Assembly: GCA_024220525.1 (NCBI GenBank)
Contig: JAMYWO010000052.1
Coordinates: 90,959 to 104,680 of the forward strand
Source of the DNA: Cochliopodium minus
Lineage: Eukaryota > Discosea > Himatismenida > Cochliopodiidae
Direction: 5' to 3'
DNA length: 13,722 nucleotides
Under the pieces are notes generated by a model that did no database searches, was not told the DNA's origin, and worked only from the letters and a program-made list of their open reading frames with translations. This document shows positions 9,334-13,722 of the stretch, in pieces. Both the position numbers and the translations under genes were made by a program. Position 1 is the stretch's first letter. Each line of letters opens with the position of its first letter.

Positions 9334-10026
9334 ATGTCAAATATAATAAAAAAAATGAGCGAAAATAACCTTGAAAATGAAAGTAAAATAAATACAAATG
9401 ATGTTGCTTATATTGAAAATGATATAAAAACAAATGATAGTAATGAAACAAATAAAGTGCCAGAAAAAAAGAAATTAACAAAAGAACAACAAAAGAAAAT
9501 TAGAGAAATGAGAAGATTGAAAAAGCTCGAAGATTCTGAAAATAGAATGCAATATCTTATCAATCCAACTGTTGGATTGAATTACACAGAAAAGCCAGTT
9601 GAAACGAATAATGAAGCGATGAAAGGGGATGAAAAGAAAAAAGATAACAAAATTGAAGATAAAAAATTTGATGAAAAGGGAGATGAAGATAATAATCCCA
9701 AAATAGATGAAGAGAAAAATCCATCAATATATATTGATAAATACATTCTTCTCAAAAACAAAATCTTTTTCTTTTACTCTTTTCTTGTATTGATTCTTTT
9801 TTATTCTGGCTTCATTAATTACGGATTATTGACTTTAGTTTTCCTTATCATCTTTACAGAAATAGTCATACTATTTGCATTTAAAAATAAAAAAGATCAA
9901 AATGAAAACAAGATCATCCATTTCTTAACAAATTTTGGACCCTCGTTATTTTCTACTCTTTACTCAACAAAGAAAGTTGTTTCTTTTTATTTTTTCACTG
10001 TCGTAATTTTAGATTGTCTCATTTAA
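9334..10026 (+). CDS. GET2/CAML-like tail-anchored protein receptor candidate
   Basis: An intronless 230-residue frame; starts at 9334 or 9355 are both possible. Residues about 48-76 read LTKEQQKKIREMRRLKKLED then SENRMQYLI. This resembles the basic N-terminal motif of GET2/CAMLG, which recruits the ATPase GET3/TRC40 through an RERR-like helix on the cytosolic side. A charged Lys/Glu/Asp-rich linker follows. Three hydrophobic segments (about 144-162, 163-183 and 212-230) end the protein, as in GET2, which has three C-terminal membrane passes. GET1-GET2 inserts tail-anchored proteins into the ER membrane. Length (230 against about 285-296) and layout fit, but sequence in this family is poorly conserved. 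Any coiled, basic, three-pass protein could look similar. It starts 126 bp downstream of the eS12 stop on the same strand. Confidence 0.5.
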   Translation: MSNIIKKMSENNLENESKINTNDVAYIENDIKTNDSNETNKVPEKKKLTKEQQKKIREMRRLKKLEDSENRMQYLINPTVGLNYTEKPVETNNEAMKGDEKKKDNKIEDKKFDEKGDEDNNPKIDEEKNPSIYIDKYILLKNKIFFFYSFLVLILFYSGFINYGLLTLVFLIIFTEIVILFAFKNKKDQNENKIIHFLTNFGPSLFSTLYSTKKVVSFYFFTVVILDCLI

Positions 10027-10499
10027 TTTTCATTCAATATCTTTAAATTTTAAACTTGCAAAATCAACAAAGATTAAAATCATTAAATCACCTTTTTTTA
10101 TTTTAAAATTCAACATTTTATGAAATTTCCAAATAGTTTATTTTAAAATGAAAAAACAAAGTATTCCAAATGTATTTAAAGAAAAAAAAGATTCAGAGTC
10201 AAAGAACAAAATGAAAAGATAAATTTTGCTTTCTTAGAGTTTGTATTTTAATATTTAGATATTTTTATTTGGTATGAACTCAAATAATTCTCCTCAAATA
10301 ATTCTCCTCAAATAATTAAAATAATATTAATTTCGAATTTCACCAATAGAAAGCAATTATAATTAAAAGAGATTAAGAATAGGAAGTGTTTCATTGATTA
10401 AAAAATTTGGTAATTGGAGATAAAAATGGGTTTTTAATTTCACCTTTTAAAATTTATAAATAATAGTTTTTTAAGATCAAAATAAAAAAAAGAATAATT

Positions 10500-10531
<32 letters not shown>

Positions 10532-10571
10532 AAAAAAAATCAAAATTAGAAACCACAAATAAAGAACCAAA
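10027..10571. other. AT-rich intergenic region and probable 5' UTR of the CH-acyl-CoA synthetase gene
   Basis: No credible gene is visible. A 24-codon frame at 10148-10222 (Lys-rich) lacks a phase-compatible donor to join the downstream gene and may be chance. A 14-bp tandem repeat lies at 10280-10317. The final part (around 10540-10571, with ACCACAAATAAAGAACC) is the likely 5' untranslated leader ending in the split start codon at 10572-10573. Confidence 0.45.
10280..10317. repeat. 14-bp tandem repeat, about 2.7 copies
   Basis: The unit TCAAATAATTCTCC is repeated twice exactly, followed by a partial third copy (TCAAATAATT). It is noncoding and probably arose by local slippage. Confidence 0.85.
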
Positions 10572-13500
10572 ATGTAAAATTCAAATTTATTTTCAACCCA
10601 ATTTAATTTATTCTATTTCAAAATTTCCTATCTAGGTCAACAAAAAATAGTGTAAAAGAATTTGTGACTTCCTATGAACAATTAGTGAACAAATGGGAAA
10701 GAGGTAAATTTACGGCAAATCAATTAAAATAAAAATTAATATTCTTCAAGTTCAATATGAAAGGTAATATGAATTTTTTTAATTTTTTTCTCAAATATTG
10801 GACCTTTAATTTATTTATCAAATATTATAGTTTCAAGAGTTGGGTTAACATCAATCTTTCCACAATCAAGAAAAAAATCGAAACTCTTGAAGGGGATTTT
10901 CAAAATGGAGTAAATTTATCTCAACTTGTAGAGATTTTGTCAAAGAAAAAAATTTCAGGAATCTCCCCAAATCCCAAATTTCAAGTAAGCATATAAGCAT
11001 ATAATTTTATATTTTGCCAAATTTCTTATTATATTTTCTAAAACAATTTAAATCAAAATTCTAAATAGATGCAAAAAATGTCAAATATCACCCTGTCTTT
11101 GGAGCTCTTAAAAAAAGAAGGTATAATTATAATTTACAAACTTTTTTTTAAATTAGTGAACATATAAATATAAAAACTTGAATTTAATTTTTCTCAAGGT
11201 GTCAGGTAAAGCAAAATTTGAAATAAAATTCTTTTATTTAAACTAATTTCAATTTTATTTTCAAAGATTGGAAAATATTGGTACTGCAGATATTTATGAT
11301 TCAAATCTCAAACTTATTATGGGTATGATTTGGATTCTTATTCTTCATTACCAAATCAACACAATGGAATTGCAATTAAATTTGGAAGAAGAGGAGAACA
11401 AAAAGAATTTGTCTGCAAAAGAAAAACTATTGTTGTATTGCCAAAACCTTACCAAAGGATATCCTGTCGATGTAAACAACTTGACCACAAGCTTTAGTAA
11501 TGGAGCAGTTTTGGCTTGTATGATCCACGCAAAGAAACCCAAAGTTGTGAATCCAAGAAAGATCATAAGCAGCGAAGATAAACCTCTCAATGTGAAAGAA
11601 TGTATGGAGATATTGGAGAAGGAATTTGAAGTACCTCATGTCATCAGTCCTGAATCTGTCGCTGAAGAACCCGATGAAAAAGCGATGATGACATTCTTGT
11701 CCTATGCTATTCAAGGTTTGGAGAAATTTCCTACTGTTGCTTTTGGACTTGATGATGAAGGAGAGGAAGAAGTTCTTGAAGAACCTGTCAAAGTGGAAGC
11801 AACAATCATTAATCCTACATTGGATATCATCCCAGTGAGAGTATACAACTTGGGAAGAGGAGATAATCAATCCAATACTTCATATTCCTACAAATCCAAC
11901 GGAGAATGGAAGCCTGTCACATGGAAAAAGTTTTCAGAAGAAGTTCTTGATTTATCTAAAGCATTGGTATCTGAGGGAATCAAAAAGGGAGACAAAGTTG
12001 CCATTTTTGGAAGATCATCACCATCATGGAGTACCTTTTACTTGGGTGCACAAACCATTGGTGCAGTTCCTGTTGGTATCTATGAAACCTCTTCTGCATC
12101 AGTTGCTAAATACATCATTGAACAAAGTGAATCCACTATCGTTTGTGTATTTGGAGAAGTTGAACTCAACAAGATTTTGCAAGTCCGTTCATCATTGCCA
12201 TTGTTGAAAAGAATCATCATCTTTTTGGAAAGTGGAGAAACCGGATCTGATGGAAACACCATCTTATCTTGGAATCAATTCTTGGATCTTGGAAAATCTG
12301 TAGATGAAAGAAATGTACTTGAATTGCTCGTCCAAGTGGAAGAAGGAGATGAAGCTGTTAACATTTATACACCTGGAACTACTGGACAATCAAAAGCAGT
12401 AGTTTTGAATCACAGAAACTTGCAAATTGCTACTAACGAGGCAGTAAAGTTGTACAAATTGACTTCTGAAAGCAAATCTCTTTCCTATTTGCCTCTCAGT
12501 CAGTTTGAAGAGCAATTTTTCACCATTTTGGCTCCTTCTGTCACTGGATCTTCTGTTTTCTATTTCGAAGGTCCTTCCCAAACTTTTGAGAACTTGAAAG
12601 AAGTCCAACCTAGTGTATTCTTTGCAACTCCAAAAGTTTGGAAAAAGTTGTACATAACCCTTTCCACCAAATACCCTTCTTCTCAAGTTGAATCTCTTAA
12701 AGGAGAAGAAAAAGAGAAAATTCTCAGTCAAGTTGGTCTTTCCAAGGCTAATATTTCTGTGACTGGAGCTTCTCCTATTGATTTGGGAACCTTGAAATAC
12801 TTTAGTTTACTTGGGAGAGAAATCTATGAGCTTTATGGTCAAAGCGAGGACACTGGTCTTACTTCATTGAATTATGATGGAGCATTTAAACTCGGTAGTG
12901 TTGGTAAACCTCTTCTTGGATTGGAAGTTAAAATCGCAGAAGATGGAGAGATTTTGGTTAAAGGTCCTACTGTCTTTTCGAGCTATCTCAAGGATCCTAA
13001 ACAAACTGAAATCACCCTAAAGGATGGTTGGTTGCACTCTGGTGATCTTGGTAGATTTGATAATGAAGGATATTTGTACATTACTGGAAGAAAGATCGAT
13101 GTAATGTAAGACTAATTTTAAAGAAACCTAGTTTCATCTATTTACATTCATTTTTTTATTTTAAAAAATTTAGTACCTTGGAAAATGGAAAGAAAGTAAC
13201 TCCAGTAAACATTGAACTTGCATTAAAGAAACACTCATTTATTGGAGAAGCTGTCGTTTGTGGAGAAAAAAGAAAGTATTTGACTTCTCTTTTGTCACCT
13301 GACACTGAGGAAATCAATCAATACTGCAAAGAAAAAAACATAGATCCTAATGTTTTTGTGAAATCACCCGAATTCAAGAATGCCATCAGAGATCATGTTA
13401 ATCTCGTTAACAAGGAACTTGGACAAGAAGAGAAAGTAAAGAAATACACTATCTTGCCTGTTTCCTTTTCAATTGATGGGGGAGAACTCACACCTACTTA

Positions 13501-13722
13501 CAAATTAAAGAGAGCTTTTGTCAACCAAAAATATGCTAAAGAAATTGAATCCATGTACTCTTCTGTTATTCCTGCTTTTCCTTCTACACTTGGAAATTTC
13601 ATAAAACGTGCAGAAGACAGTGAAGATAAGGATGCATACTATGTGAAACGTGGAGGGAAATGGGAACCAGTAACTTGGGGACAATACTTTAACAATGTAA
13701 AGAATGCTTCAAGATCATTGAT
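10572..13722 (+). CDS. Tandem CH actin-binding module fused to acyl-CoA synthetase (and start of a second), 3' partial
   Basis: Exons: 10572-10573 (AT), 10636-10703, 10751-10763, 10831-10984, 11069-11120, 11199-11205, 11267-13105 and 13174 to the window end. All seven introns are GT...AG and phase-consistent; 894 residues are visible. The start is an intron-split ATG, because exon 2 has no in-frame Met. CH1 (about 26-128) shows FKSWVN, FQNGVNLSQLVEILS and LKLIMGMIWILILHYQI. CH2 (about 148-252) shows SAKEKLLLYCQN, FSNGAVLACMIH and DEKAMMTFLSYAIQGLE, like alpha-actinin/cortexillin. Next is an ANL acyl-CoA synthetase (about 285-835): VPVGIYETSSASVAKYIIEQ (ACSBG/bubblegum-like), P-loop YTPGTTGQSKA (466-476), YGQSE (622-626), GDLGRFD, GRK, and Lys822 in TPTYKLKR. 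From about 852 a second adenylation domain begins (GGKWEPVTWGQYF). Expected reaction: fatty acid + ATP + CoA to acyl-CoA + AMP + PPi. Tethering to F-actin is inferred from the CH pair. Confidence 0.88.

Noticed and set aside
10148-10222. Short Lys-rich frame as first exon of the CH-acyl-CoA synthetase gene
   Set aside because: It has no GT donor of the required phase with a reasonable consensus; the split AT|G start explains exon 2 better.
11427-11870. Minus-strand open frame opposite the CH2/ANL exon
   Set aside because: Antisense shadow of the strongly conserved plus-strand domains.
1-13722. tRNA, rRNA or intact transposon genes
   Set aside because: No cloverleaf-like GC-richer segment, rRNA core, terminal inverted repeat or intact transposase/reverse transcriptase motif was seen on either strand.

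Overview
The window is nuclear DNA from an AT-rich, intron-rich unicellular eukaryote, probably a free-living amoeboid or amoeboflagellate protist. The evidence is spliceosomal GT...AG introns (26 placed here, about 47-185 nt, most 50-90 nt), Asn/Ser homopeptide coding, very AT-rich intergenic DNA, and eukaryote-only families (YIF1, ribosomal protein eS12, RGS, Rap-GAP, SH3, calponin homology). The lineage cannot be fixed from sequence alone; Dictyostelium-like composition is a resemblance, not an identification. The genetic code appears standard. Exon structures below were assembled by eye from splice-site phase and domain continuity.

Layout. Bases 1-680 hold decayed coding fragments on both strands. 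A plus-strand SH3-domain gene (877 to about 1978) then runs into an Asn-rich tract and an A/T microsatellite that contains one unresolved base (N at 2128). Converging on it is a minus-strand gene for a small nuclear-looking protein with an RPA70 N-terminal-like OB fold (2106-2963). Next, also on minus, a nine-exon gene (3114-5667) encodes a 694-residue protein with an RGS domain, a four-cysteine knuckle and a complete Rap-GAP domain. A plus-strand membrane protein with a Cys-rich, N-glycosylation-prone segment (5835-6951) is divergent from it. Convergent with that is a YIF1-family Golgi/ER trafficking gene (7077-8065, minus). After a 624-bp AT-rich spacer come plus-strand ribosomal protein S12 (8690-9207), a GET2/CAML-like tail-anchored-protein receptor candidate (9334-10026), and a large gene that runs off the right edge (10572-13722+).

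The most notable gene is the last. It joins a tandem calponin-homology actin-binding module (CH1-CH2) to a long-chain/bubblegum-type acyl-CoA synthetase and then begins a second adenylation domain before the window ends. CH2 and most of the first synthetase domain lie in one uninterrupted 1839-nt exon, so the fusion does not depend on gene-prediction choices. Its start codon appears to be split by an intron (AT|G), and it contains 13-nt and 7-nt microexons. The RGS-RapGAP gene is a second unusual fusion, joining a GAP for heterotrimeric G-alpha to a GAP for a Ras-like GTPase.

The genes do not form an obvious pathway. Loose themes are signalling to the cytoskeleton and membrane (SH3, RGS-RapGAP, CH-acyl-CoA synthetase) and the secretory pathway (YIF1, GET2-like, Cys-rich membrane protein). 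Intergenic spaces are mostly 125-170 bp, so the genome is compact.
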